DNA of 64,000 nt from Megachile rotundata (lineage: Eukaryota > Arthropoda > Insecta > Hymenoptera > Megachilidae), in assembly GCF_050947335.1 (NCBI RefSeq), contig NC_134991.1:7440001-7504000 (forward strand), given 5' to 3'. Positions 1-13,100 of the stretch are shown piece after piece. Within the stretch, counting starts at the first letter, position 1; every line of letters starts with the position of its first letter. The notes under the pieces are model-generated. The model saw nothing but the letters and a program-made list of their open reading frames with translations. It ran no database searches and was not told the DNA's origin. The translations under genes were made by a program, and so were the position numbers.

Positions 1-1559
1 AACTCACGCTCTCCCATTCTTTTAAATAAATTTTCTAATATCTTCAACAACTTCAAAATAAAGATACAAGTAATTGAGTGTTATTTTTCATTATCCGTAT
101 TTCTCCGTGACTCGAAGAAATAACAAAAGTTTCAGTTCTCTCGATAAAACTTCTACCAAACTGTTTGTTCTTCCTCCTCTTTCTAACAACTTGTTACACG
201 CTCGAACCGTCTATACAATGAATTGTAGTTCTATACAATGAACCGTCGTTCTATACAATGAATTGTTCCGAATTATTACTGAAAATCATAACAAAATGAC
301 GAATGTTTTCAATCGACTTCGAAATAAACGTAATTAATTTGTAAATATGAGAACATAACGCAGGGAATATTTCGCTTGGTCGTAAATTCAGGATATACTG
401 CAGCCATAACCTATAGAAAGGATGAAATAATAGGAGAGCGATATTAAAAATTATGTTGAAAGCCTGGGCGAAGTGAAAGATCGGATGAAAGGGTTGTAAG
501 TATTATTTCAGGGACGTGAACTACCTTTAAAAAAGAAGACAGGAAAAGTCTCTTCTGCCCATTAGCGCAAGAAACATAAATCTTGAAATAACAAAAAACT
601 TTGACATTCACGTGGAAAGAAGTACTTTTTGATTATCAAACGATCTTTATGGTATAGCACGGTGTGTGAAGATTTCATCAAGGTCTGATTACATTAGCGT
701 ATCGATCTGATGCTTTTAACCCTTCGTGTAAAGTTAACGAAGGTTTGTTCCTTACATAGCACAAGGGTTCACGTTCTTTCCGCATCATTACATTAACGAT
801 GGAAATTTCAATCGACACAAAAAGTCGTTCGAATTGTTAACACGTTTATTCGACGTGAACGAGAACGCACTCGATCTCGACCTGTTTTCGACGTAAATGA
901 TTGTCAGTGGGACTGCACCTTGTTTCTTTTTTTGTTCGAACAATGCAGTCGTAATTAACGTCGAGTTCGATTAACCAACACATCGTTGTTAGAACTTTTT
1001 GCATTCAGTGTAAACGAGAAATACGTAAGATTTTTATCTTTCACTTATCATGGTTAACTACTTGTAACGTTTATTGAGAGCGAACAAATGTTTTCGTTGC
1101 TTTCAAATTAATCTTGATTAACATAATTTACTTTATCAAACACTTCGAGGAAAAGCTTGATAATCGTTTAAATATATGTAATCACGCATGCACGGCGAGA
1201 GTTTGATTGTCAGTTATCGTGATCACTGGAAACTATGATATTGAAATAAATCACCGGGTCGTCGCATATAATAATTTATAACTGTGATACTTTTGCTGTG
1301 TTCTTGTAGCTTCTATAAGACGTGTCCTCGACGCAAAGTGCGGTAAAACGCGCGATCAACAACGATACTGTTTTGCAGCTTTCTTTTACTATACTTTCAA
1401 ACACTTCTTTACATTTTCCACTTTAATTCAAAGTTTCTTGAGTTCAAAACAAATTATGCAAACTTTTAAATTTTCGAGTACACAAATTTACAATTTGACG
1501 AATTTTCAATTCTGACGTTATGGAATCTCAAAATCTAAAAATTTTACATTTCTGAAATT
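1..1559. other. Non-coding AT-rich DNA
   Basis: No reading frame here has coding character. Apart from the short three-copy repeat at 211-270 the stretch is AT-rich unique sequence. Around 718-747 there is a small imperfect hairpin (CCTTCGT with ACGAAGG) next to a TTAA. Nothing else is supported. Confidence 0.5.
211..270 (+). repeat. 20-bp tandem repeat, three copies
   Basis: The 10-mer CTATACAATG recurs exactly at 211, 231 and 251. It is followed each time by a variable 10-mer (AATTGTAGTT, AACCGTCGTT, AATTGTTCCG), giving a 20-bp period. No coding role is visible. Confidence 0.85.
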
Positions 1560-2225
1560 CTAAAATGCCTAATTTCAAAATGTGAAATATCTGAAATTCC
1601 AGAATTCCAAAAATTCCAGAACTCCCAGAGTTCCAAGAATTCCAAGAATTCCAAGAATTTCAAGAATTTCAAGGATCTCTAGAACTTCAAGAATTCCAAG
1701 AACTCCAAGAACTCCAAGAACATCAAGAATTCCAAGAATTCCAAGAATTCCAAAAATTCGAAGATTTCCAAGAATTCCTTAATTCCAGAATTCCAGAATT
1801 CCAAAAATTCTAGAATTTCAAAAATTCAAAAATTCCAGAATTCCAGAATTTCAAAAATTCTAGAATTCCATAATGGTCAAATTTTAAAGTTTGAGAATTC
1901 CAAAGAATCCAGATTCCAAAATTTCCAGAATTCCAGAATTCCAAAAATTCTAGTATTCCATAATGGCCAATTTCTAAACTTTGAGAATTCCCAAGAACCC
2001 AGATTCCACAATTTCCAGAATTCCAGAATTCCTGAATTCCAAAATTCCAAAATTCCAGAATTCCAAAATTCCAAAATTCCAAAATTCCAAAATTCCAGAA
2101 TTCCAAAATTCTAAAATTGCAGAATTCCAAAATTCCATACTTCCAAAGTATCAAAATTCCAACATCTTAAAATTCTCAAATTCCGAAATTCTATTCTTTT
2201 AACATTTCAGCATTCCAAAATTTCC
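1560..2225 (+). repeat. Degenerate AATTCC-rich simple array, 9-bp then 8-bp units
   Basis: From about 1600 to 1760 the unit is 9 bp (GAATTCCAA and variants), which creates a spurious three-residue-repeat frame (Arg-Ile-Pro). From about 2030 to 2150 the unit is 8 bp (AATTCCAA). An interior segment, 1862-1900, recurs at 1950-1990 (a block around TAATGG then CTTTGAGAATTCC). Open frames on both strands are low-complexity and are not genes. Confidence 0.9.
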
Positions 2226-3216
2226 GTCTTTCAATATTCAAGAACCCAAAAGTTCCAACCTTGTCCCTCCACCAAAACCGTAATTTTTCGCGACCCACAC
2301 GCTCGTAACTTTCCGTGAATCGCACGATAAATATTTTATCTGCACTCGTGCGTCTCGAACGTGCGCGTGACACGAATGAGAGGAGCGACGTGGAAACAGG
2401 AGAACCATACTTATTTATATGCATGCTTCGATTCCAACTACCGAATGTAATTCAGTACCGAGGATTCATTAACGTTCCTTAATAAATACCATCAGCAGCT
2501 GAAATCGAATATGTTCGACGAGTGCTGCAGTTATCGATAACGTGATATTTTGTATTGTTAAGGAGATTGATTGAAAACCCAATGACATTTGAATTGACGT
2601 AAATAAACAGGATACGTTTGTTTGTGCTTGAGAACTCCCGTGTTTGTATCACATATTCCTGAAATGCGTTTCCAGATCGTTTAACATGCAAATTAACCGT
2701 TTCATTAGCTTCTTTAGTGACTGTGCGTATTGTATAAATGCATTTAAATCGCGTGTGTAAATATGAGATACCTTTCTCGATGCGTGACAGATCGTTTATT
2801 CAATAACGGTTTCTAGAGTGTCATTTACTCTTTCAGTGGGTTATTTTCATTATGGATTATCAAGATATGTGCATTGTTGATTTTTATGAATTTTTTAGTG
2901 ATCGCGATACGATCGTAAGTGTTTGAACAGTGATTCAAAGTACGATGCACTTTGTTTAACACATTTTGCATGTTTTACATTTTGCAGTTTTTAAATTTTT
3001 TTAGCAGAATTTGGGATTAATTAAAATCAATAATGGCGAGGGTAAAATAATACAAATTTGTTAAACAATGATTTTATTATAAACGACACATGTAAGTTGC
3101 ATTACCTCATACAGATATATTGTTACAAATATACTTGGGCGATAAATAGACATAACATAAATATATATCGTAGAAGTTTTCTTACACTGGGTTTTATTGT
3201 TTATACGTTCCATACT
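2226..3216. other. Non-coding DNA, nothing recognised
   Basis: AT-rich unique sequence. Short open frames are present on both strands but have no domain, membrane or codon signature. No RNA gene was recognised. Confidence 0.45.
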
Positions 3217-3566
3217 TTAACCCTTTCGCCGTTCAAAAACTAGGCCACTATCGAAATTTTGATGCGTGCAGTTCTCATTTTATTTATATTCTATTGTGTA
3301 CTAGTCTGAAATTCAGTGACGAATTTTTTCCCTGGGAAACATATAAGATAATCAAATATTAGTAACTAAAAATTTTGTATTAATCATTAAACAATTTTTG
3401 TAAACACGTCAAGTTCTGAAATAAAATTTGAATTACCGTTTTTAAAAATGTAAATGACTTTGGAGTCAATCGTAATAAAATATTTTTAATTTAACTAAAA
3501 TTCGCCACTGTCAGTTTTGATTATAAAAGTACATTTTTTATATTGATTTCGTAGCGAAAGAGTTAG
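3217..3566 (+). mobile_element. TTAA-type (piggyBac-like) MITE remnant
   Basis: The left end is TTAA (3217-3220) followed by CCCTTTCGCCG. The right end reads GTAGCGAAAGAG followed by TTAG (3563-3566), whose reverse complement is CTAA-CTCTTTCGCTAC. The termini are therefore imperfect inverted repeats (C-C/T-CTTTCGC) about 340 bp apart, with one TTAA target site intact and the other changed by one base. No transposase frame lies inside. The arrangement fits a non-autonomous piggyBac-type element. The family assignment rests only on TTAA and the terminal repeats. Confidence 0.55.
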
Positions 3567-6189
3567 TCCGTTCGAAGACACGAGTGATTATAATTAATCG
3601 ACTTTAGCGTAAACGGAAGAAGGCACATAGAGCATGAATTCGAAAATGTCGATTACCGTGTATTTTACATGATATCGAGAGAACATTCTCTTCTATCTAT
3701 AATAAATCCGAGTCCATATTTACGAGACATTTAATTAGTTATCAGCCATGATCACTATAAAACACCAAAAAAACAGGTGATCATAAAATATATATGATAC
3801 ATCGTCGATTTTATTCGGTTGCAAAAATCACACTGATTACAAAATTTTTACATCATTCTACGATACTGTATTCGATTTTAGCGACCTGCCTTTCATATTC
3901 TAAATATCGATACGCTATTCACAGATTCTACAGTTTCAACCCTCGAATCGCGGAATTGGATTATGACCCTTCATATATACAACGGTTTAATTACAATCAG
4001 GCATTCCTAACTTTATAAATTAATTCGGAAAATTAAGAGAGGACAAAATAAAATATACTCAGTCGAGGGTTGAAAAGGGCAAAATAGATTTACAATTCTA
4101 CAATCGTTTCAACGAAACATCGAATTTTAATACTTCAAAATTTTATAAATTTATATTGCAGTTTTTAAATGAAAGTATCCTTAAATTATATATCGTAAAA
4201 AATTATTTCGCTTATGTTACATGTTACCTATTAAGCAGCAGCACTCGAGTATCATTCTAACCCATAATCTACATTTTATATTTACATCTGTATGAACAGA
4301 AAATTCCATGCTAACAAAGATAGAAAATATCAGTTTATTAAAACGTTGTTAGATGAACAGATATCATGACTTTACATAAAGGCAGTTGTAGCGTCCATGT
4401 TGTAATCAACACTTTGACGGCCATTATTACGACGCTTCACTTTTCATCTGATATTTCACTTCTATTTACTACATCGCTTAATTTACAAGATCGAATTTTG
4501 TGATACATAGAATTTTTAATGTAGATCGAATTTTAAGTAAGAGATCGAATTTTATAGAAGACATAACCTCTAAAATCCGATGAGTAAAATAGAAAGATCG
4601 GCCGATTTCACGAAGTGTACGGCCATCAGAGTGTCAACTGTTAATTTTTACACATGTTAATGACTAAACGCGTTGCAACACCGCAAATGTGATATACGAG
4701 AAGTGCAAGTTCGTTGATGGTCGAAACTCATGATCAACCGACAGTAAATCGGTTGTTTCTTGTACGCTCGAAACTTAAGGGACTTTTATAGGACAACGAC
4801 TTCTCTAGACTACTTTGTACATCGAAAGCATCGTGGTATTATTGTTCGTGTCTTGGGTTAATCGCCAGTACAGAAATACACGAACTTTGTACAAGTAATC
4901 GATAATAGACTTTATTGTTACGCGTGACGGTGCCATTATTACCATTCTACTTTATTTATTTATACGCTTTGGAAATCGATCACGCGTGGGGTTAATGGCT
5001 GATAAACATACATATATAACTACATGTGAATTCTTGAACCAGTGCTTTGAACATTCTTTAACACTATAAAGCATCGAAACAATTTCGGTTATGTTTCATT
5101 TTTACTCATTTTTAAAACTTTCTGAAATTGAAGCACGTAATTATTTTTAAAATCAAGATTTGTAGTAGATGTCATAATCATTTCAACCCCTGCCTTAGGA
5201 TAAAATTTCAATTTTATTAAAATTTCAGATGTATCTGAGAAAAGATATTTAAAAAGTTTGGGATTTATCTTTAGGATTTAAAAATGTGATTTGTTAAAAA
5301 TCATTCTAACCCCTTACATATAAGTACCTATATGAACTAGATAAAAACAAGTACCTGCCGGTATGTTCAGTGCTAATTCTATTATATTAGGTCACTAATT
5401 CATCTCTAAAGGCAAACTAAAGTTCTGAAATCAGGTTGAGTAGTCGCAAATTGCTCAAGGCATCGGTGACCATGTAAAATGTATAAGTATAAACATTTAA
5501 CTAGACCATCGTGATTTTAATTTACTTTTGGCCCCTCATTTGGGTGACATAAATATTCTCTTCGTTTTTCTCCATCTCCTCTCCGTTAGGAAGACGACCA
5601 AGATCCACCTAAATCTCCAAATTGAATACACATAATTTTTAATGTTTAAAGCATTTGTGCTAGACCTTTCACTGATCGACTTTTACAAGGATCGCATAAC
5701 ATCCGAGACGATAAAATATTCAATTCGAACACATTTATTGTGCGCTGTTGCGGATAGTGCACGAGGAGAACGCATATTACAAATTGCAATCGCATTCACC
5801 AATTCATATCGGTATTTTAAATTGAACTTAACAGCGCCGAGTAAAACGTTCGATAATAATCTGCTAGATAAAAATGATTGTATTCACCAAAGGAAAAAAG
5901 TATCAGTCTTTTTTTTTAAATCTTCTGTCGATGCCCTACATTCTTCTAATGAATCTCTACGCTATGTCGGTTATGTAATAATACCCCGTTATCGTCGCAA
6001 AATATGAACAATTAGTCGACGATTTTGCAGAAAGCGTTAATCCTCGAAACAGTGCGATGCAGCTCAAGCGTTTTTTTTTTATAGATTAATCTATGTCAGT
6101 GGTATGGGCAGGTCAAGGGCCCGAGAACTCAGGGACACCTGTGTGCACGGTATGTGCAGTGATGGAAACGGAGGTTCAAATATTTAAAT
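3567..6189. other. Non-coding DNA
   Basis: Long AT-rich stretch with no supported gene. A 121-codon open frame at 5642-6007 (+) has no recognisable motif, signal peptide or membrane segment and its base composition matches the surroundings, so I treat it as chance. No repeat array of note. Confidence 0.45.
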
Positions 6190-6640
6190 CTTAGAAATTA
6201 AAAAATTTGGGGATTCGAGAATTTAGAACATTTGGACATTTAAATGTAATTTGGAGTTTAATGGTTCGGGATCTTACCGGTTTTGGAATTGGGGTGTTTT
6301 GGAAGTTGAAAGATTTGCAATTTGGGAATTTTAGAATGGAACTTGAGAATTGGAAAATTTGGAAGTTGGAGATTTGGGAATATGTTCATTTGGGGATTTG
6401 AAAAATTGGGGCTTAAGGAATTTCAGGATCAAGGAACTGAAGGCACTTGGAAGTTGAAAGATCTGGAATTCAGCAGATTTGGACTTTTGGAAATTCGAGA
6501 ATGTTGGGTTTGTGAAATTACGTATTTGCAGTTTCACATATATGTTAATTTGGGGATTTGAAAATTTGGGGTTTAAGAAAGGGAGACTCGGAAGATAAAG
6601 ATTTGGGACATTTGGAACTTTGAGGATTTGTGAATTTCAA
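6190..6640 (+). repeat. Degenerate GGAATTTG-type 8-bp array
   Basis: Purine/T-rich octads such as GAATTTGG, GGACATTT and GGGATTTG follow each other at roughly 8-bp spacing. A higher-order echo links 6376-6406 (CATTTGGGGATTTG region) with 6545-6570. Small open frames on both strands arise from the lack of stops in the array. Confidence 0.75.
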
Positions 6641-7069
6641 GAATTATGAACTATGAATTATCAAAAGTTATACTGTAGGAATTCGAGAATCAAGAAACTA
6701 CAGACATTATGACTTTAGTAATACAAAAATGAATCTTGATAATCTGCAAGTTTGAACATTTAAAAATCATAATCTACATGCTTAATTTAAGGATTCGACA
6801 GTATTAATGTTTTAGAAATATTTGAAGCTAAAATTGAAATAGTTTACCCATCTCAACTGCACACCCCTTGCACATGCATCTGCCCAGCATCTGCGTTCAC
6901 CAAATCGAAGTCCGTTTTTCGATAGTCTGTACTTTGATCCGTTCACCATTCACTGACGTGTAATCACGTAATAAACAACCGCACAAGTTTTCACGATAAA
7001 AAAAGGAACAAGCACGAGGCTAGTCCAAGGGAACGCACGGCCGTTGGCATCGATCAAATTCACTGTAAT

Positions 7070-7075
7070 TTTAAT
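7070..7075 (-). promoter_or_regulatory. Candidate poly(A) signal of the five-exon TipE-family gene
   Basis: TTTAAT on the plus strand reads ATTAAA on the minus strand, about 95 bases after the stop codon at 7171-7169. ATTAAA is the commonest variant polyadenylation hexamer. No canonical AATAAA was found closer to the stop. Confidence 0.3.
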
Positions 7076-7168
7076 CGACGTTCAAAACGAGTCCTCAGCC
7101 TCGTCGGTGTCGATCAATGGCACCCTCTCGTAACGCAGCACGTTGTTAGTCCCGGGTGTCTTAAACTG

Positions 7169-10100
7169 CTAAAGCGCCATGCTTTTGATCTCGTTCTCGT
7201 TCATGTGACCCTGCGACGACGACGGCGTGGCCTCGACGAGTCCTTCGTCCTCGCCCTCGACCTCCTGTTTGTCGACGCAGTATCGGCAACGCATTTTCGC
7301 GTCATCGCCCACCTGCACCGATCGCGTGATAATCACGAGCGTGATCAGACTGATGACGAACAAGCCAGACGGCACGATTATGGCGATCAGCAATTCCGTA
7401 CGCGTCTTATTCAGGTCGAAACGTGCCACCACGAAGAACGAGTTGTTCTGGAACAAATGATCGTTTCGATCGGTCTGGGGTTAGATAGGATACAAGGGAT
7501 CAGCGGGCCGAGTAATTGGCGATGACTCGCTGATACGAGTTCTAGCGGCGGGTACAACCACGCGAGGAACAGCACGCGTGACCTGCTTCGAGAATGATAA
7601 GGCTGCGGACACGCGAAAAACATGGAAATGACGATTCGGATTGTACTTGTTGAACGATTGCATGGTATTCCACTGTGACATTGTCGACATTCTTAATCTA
7701 TTGGGTGATTAGAGTTTTTTATGCGAACTTTTTACGGCGTTGCATATTAAATGGCTGTTCTGGAATAGTTAGCGTGTTAATCTGAGGGCGGTGAAAGGGT
7801 ATGATCGTTTTATTAATATGAAATTGTAGGCTGTATTAGGTAATATGATTCTGTTGTTCCGGTTGTACTAAACAGGTCTTGAATGTATATTAGTACATGA
7901 TATAAATATTAATATTATACTATGAGGTCTGACATCAATTAATTTAACTTGACATAAAGGTATTGTCAAATATAACTTTTAAAACAGATACAAAATTAAA
8001 GTTTGTTAAAAATAACTACATAATTGCTGCATCAATATTCTTCCTACAAAATGGCTGACATTTAGAGAAGGTTTTATATTAAGTTGTTGTGTATTAAACA
8101 GCAAAGAAATGTATAAAAGTTTGACATCATTTGATGACATAAAAGTATTGTCAAATATTACTTGTAGAACAGACTCAAAATTAAAGTTTGATAAAAATGA
8201 CTACATAATTAATAACATAATCAATATTCTTACTACAAAATGGCTGACATTTAGAGAAGGTTTTATATTAAGTTGTTGTGTATTAAACAGCAAAGAAATG
8301 TATAAAAGTCTGACACTATTTCATGAAAGTGTCATCAAATAACTCATGTGATGTTTCAAACTAAAGTATAAGGCTTGACAAAAATGACTACACACTTGCT
8401 TCATCAATATTCTTACTGTAAAATGGCTGACAGTGTAAGCTTTCCAGTAAAAGATAAAAGTAGATAAAAGTTGTTCCAGTCATATTAAAAATAATATGAT
8501 AAAATAACGTAACAAAACAAGCTCGTAATAATACAGTAAGCTTATAGACAACTCCACATTATCATAAAAGTCACTTGAAGTGCAGAAGATATTTCAGAGC
8601 AGATAAAACGTCACATCGAGCGAAAGGACATGCAAGCAAAGATAGTGGAAAGAAATGCTTCCCAAGAAATTCAAGATCTAGGTTAACAGCGACACAAATG
8701 TTTGATGAAAAGTGAGCCCCTTTCTCATAGAATATTCTTTGTTATCTCCCTCTAATAGTTTTATATTTATCGTGACCTTTGAATAAATGGTTCGATCACA
8801 TTAATGGATTTTAAATTAACTTAAACTACTTTATCAATAGATCAGACAGAAAATTAAAACAGAACTGCATTTAAAAAAAAAATCTATTAAAATAAACATT
8901 TAAGAATTTTATTTAAATACAGATTTTACTCAAACACTTTAATTTTATTATGGAAATTAAAATTATAATTTTAGTACTAAATATTGAACTATCAATTTTG
9001 CATGTAAACTTTGTATCGTTCACATTTCACTAGTTGGTAAATTAATTTCAGATTTTTATCAAACATGCTAATTGTACATTTTTAGACAGACTCCTAAAAT
9101 ATGAATTTCTAAATGTTTCATTTGCAACATAATTTCATCATGTTCTGTTCCAATTTGTTCCACGTTACACGTCAAACATAATGCATTAGTAATTACTTTA
9201 TAGTTAGCAAGCGACTAAAAGGCTTGCACCCGTTCCCCGAAGTCGTTCTCACGATGGTATCGTACGTAAAACCGAGCGTATTGAATAAAATATACGATCC
9301 CGTTTCACGAGCCTCGATTCAACATTCTACCAGTGAACCCGCGAAACGTTGCACGGCACAATTTGCCGTTTAATCGAAACCGTATCGCGCAAAGTCGAAC
9401 AAGAAAAAGGGCGTAATTGAATTTCAGCTCGCTTCCACGGTCTCCGTAATTTTATTCGTGAAAATACAAGACGATCGTTACTTCTCGCGACGCTTCATTA
9501 TAAAACAATCTCGCCAGAGATTCAATTAAATCAACATGAATAACCATTCACCTTGTAGCAAATTGTTTGAAAACATACTGTGTATCTATTCATCTTAGTT
9601 AATTATTTTTTAATGATTCTGATGTTTCCCTTGGGTACAGGTGTTGTATTAAATTCATTTCTGATAAATTAATACCGTGGTGAAATATGAAGGTTTTAAT
9701 AGATCTTTGTATTATTATTGGTAAGATTATGGGATGGGAATTCTTGGGGTTGACAATATATTGGATAGGTTAACAAGTGTTCTTCATATATTATGGTTTA
9801 CGAAGGTTGGATCATGATGGAAAAGTGATGTGATAGGTTATAGCATTGTGATAAAATTTATAATGCGTGAAAGGTACGCTACGCGGAGATATGGAGCGTG
9901 GAGATACGACGTGGGGAGATGTAATGCATGGAGATATGGCACGTGATAGTATGGGGCGTTGAGATACAACACATAAAAATAAGGCGCGTGGAAATCACCA
10001 TGCGTAAAAATACGGTGCGTGGAAATTATCACATATGGAATTACGACGTGATGAAATTACCACACGTGGAAATTATTACATATGGAATTACAATGCGTGG

Positions 10101-13100
10101 AAGTTACTACCCGTGGAAGTACGGTGCGTGGAAATCACTTTGCGTGAAAATACGGTGCGTGGAAATTACCACACATGGAATTACGACGTGATGAAATTAC
10201 CACACGTGGAAATTTTTACATATGGAATTACAATGCGTGGAAGTTACTACCCGTGGAAGTACGGTGCGCGGAAATCACGTCGCGTGAAAATATGGTGCGT
10301 GGAAATTATCATATATGAAATTCCGACGCGTGGAAATTACTACCCGTGAAAGTACGGTACGTAGAAATGACTACGCGTGAAAATAGGGTGCGTGGAAATT
10401 ATCACATATGGAATTACGACGCGTGGAGATTTCCGCACGTGGAAATACGATGCACGGAAATCACCACGCGTGGAAATTACCACGCATGGAATTACGACGC
10501 GTGGAAATTACCACACGTGGAAACATGATGCGTGGAAATCACCACGTGTGAAAATACGATGTGTGGAAATTACCACGCATGCAATTACGGCGCGTAGAAG
10601 TACGACGTGTGGAAATTACAATTCGTCGAAATTACGATGCATAGAAACTTTAACACGTGAAAATTAATATGCGTGGAAAATCGACGCGTAGAATTACAGT
10701 ACGTGGAATTATGGGGCGTATAATAACAATGCGTGGAATTACAAAGCGTGGAATCATGGTGTGTAGAATTACAATGCGTGGAATTACAGTGTATGAATCC
10801 CTGTCGTGCCATCATTTCCTCCTAATTTCCAAAAATTCCCAATCCAAGAATAACCCAACAAATTCGAAAAAATGAATTTGCTGTACCACTGGGAAATCAA
10901 GCAGATAGATTTCGAATGCTCGGATTAAAACCGTGTCAAATTAACCAGTTGAGTGCGTTCGACGTGTATACACGTCAGGCCAAATCTCTACTGCGGTGCG
11001 TTTGACGTGTATACTCGTCGTGTAAAATAAAAAATTACCATTCACTATAAAAACTCGAAATCGCAATAAAATGTAATAAGAATATTATTTGATGGTATGT
11101 TCCCTTTATATTACCAATACGACCGCTACGTATTAGGTCTACCGGAAAGTTCTGACCGTTTTAGAATGGTAAGGTTAATTCTAAAAACGGACAGAACTTT
11201 CCGGTAGACCTAATATTTCATATGGATTGGGGTTCGCGTATCAAAACTAATTACGTACCTAACCCGCGACTTGGACGGCCAGCGTTGATTTGCGGAGAAA
11301 CAGCGTCAGCAGTTAGCAGGGCCAATAATGGCACGTTGCTTTGTGAGGTAAAGTCTTATACATTTTTATACAAGACTTGTTTGTGTATAGTATTATTTCT
11401 TGACAATTTTCAAGCTTTTAATAAGAATAACATATTCAGAAACGAATTGTTAGTTTTTTTGACGAATAAAAATGTAATCCTTCCTGGTTTTTCGTAAAAT
11501 GTATAATAGTACCATTTGCCCTGCGTTCGATTCACCAATTTCGGTCTTTCACCGTAACATATACACGTCGTTCCTTGTTTTTAATTCCGCACCCTGTGGT
11601 GACCTTTTGAAACTAAATTCCACCGTCAACTGGTTAAATGGAGCAACAGATAGGTAATACCTTCATTCGTATGCTTCAGTCGTTCAAAGACGCGATATTT
11701 TTTCCTATTTCACTTAAATTCGACACGTGGAGTAATTGCGTGTTGAAAGTTTAATTTGAAAGCGATCCTTTCCGGTTCTCTAGTAAGTCTTGCGTAATGA
11801 AATTTCTTTTCCTTGAGGTTTTACCGCGATCGATTGGTCCGTTGATTCGACTGAAACCCCAATGAAATGAAACGTGTCGAATCGAATTAAAAATTCGATT
11901 GTAAAGGGATGGAAACACGTTATGTTTTTTTAATGAAAGTGTTTCGCAGTCCCCTACGTTTGCTGCTTTCTTTTGCAAAGCATCGTGTTTTATGTAGAAT
12001 AGCATTTGCTCTTCGAAGACAGAACGCTGCAGTAACAGGAAAACTCGTTTCCCGTTTGCTTAATAAAAGTTTGAACGATTCAGGAATAGGATTCTACTTC
12101 ATTGAATCGGGAAGCTCGAGAAGTTTATTAAAACGTTTCGATTGAATTTTATTCTCTTTTTAAAATACTGTGCAATCTGTATATCTTGTCAAACGGAACT
12201 GCATATTTTATTATCATGGAAATTATCGGAAATATTTCTTGCCCTTTCTAGCAATAACAATTTTTTACTCATAAGACTGCAGTTTTTTTTATCGAACTTT
12301 AATACATTTGTAATGTACTATTCACTTTGAAGGGTAGACAAATTTTTTAATAAAATTTTAAAACTCAAGCAATAAAGGATTTAAAATATATAAGTTTGCA
12401 TGTCATTCATTATAAATTGTAACGAAATTAATCATGTATAGAAATAAAAATTGTGACAAAATTAATTGTGTATAGAAATAAAAATTTTGACAAAATTAAT
12501 CGTGCACATGAATAAAAAATTTAACAATATTGATCTTGCATGTAAATAAAAATTTTAACAAAATTGATCTTGCATGTAAATAAAAATTTTAACAAAATTG
12601 ATCTTGCATATAAATAAAAATTTTAGCAAAATCAATCGTGTACGTAAATAAAAATTGTAACAAAGTTGATTGTGAAAGTAAATAAAAATAGTGACAAAAT
12701 TAATCGTGTGTTTAAATAAAAGTGACAAAAGCACTTTTCTACGTACCTTGTTGTAGTAGCATGGGTATCTGCTTTGCGCCGTCTGGTTGTCGCCGTCATG
12801 ACCATAACTGACAAGAAAATCTTTACATTCCCCTTTCAACGTGTTGACGCATCCTTCCAAGTTGATGTATAACCGGGAATTATTGTAAATTGTGAGGGAT
12901 CGTTGCGCCGGCACGTAGGCGTTCGTCGGATCCAATGGGTATTGCAAGCTCTTCTCGTATATATTCAGAAAGCTCGTAAAGTTGATGTACGGTTGAGGCA
13001 CCGAGATTTCCCTTAACAAGGTGCCGTTCACGCAATCCTCCGTCCTGCCAAGCAGAATTCGAAACACAATTTATAAAAGGCATTCACTTTATCCCCTTCG

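Noticed and set aside
10035..10667. Overlapping frames of 60-104 codons rich in Trp/Lys/Arg/Tyr
   Set aside because: All fall within the ACGCGTGG minisatellite and are open because the unit lacks stops.
11222..11497. 91-codon frame inside the TTAA-flanked element as a transposase fragment
   Set aside because: No DDD/DDE-type or zinc-finger motif is visible and composition is like the surroundings.
12555..12746. Extension of exon 4 of the five-exon gene into Ile/Phe/Asn-rich sequence
   Set aside because: A good donor CAAG|GTACGT and a downstream exon that matches the paralogue in phase show that this is intron repeat, not protein.
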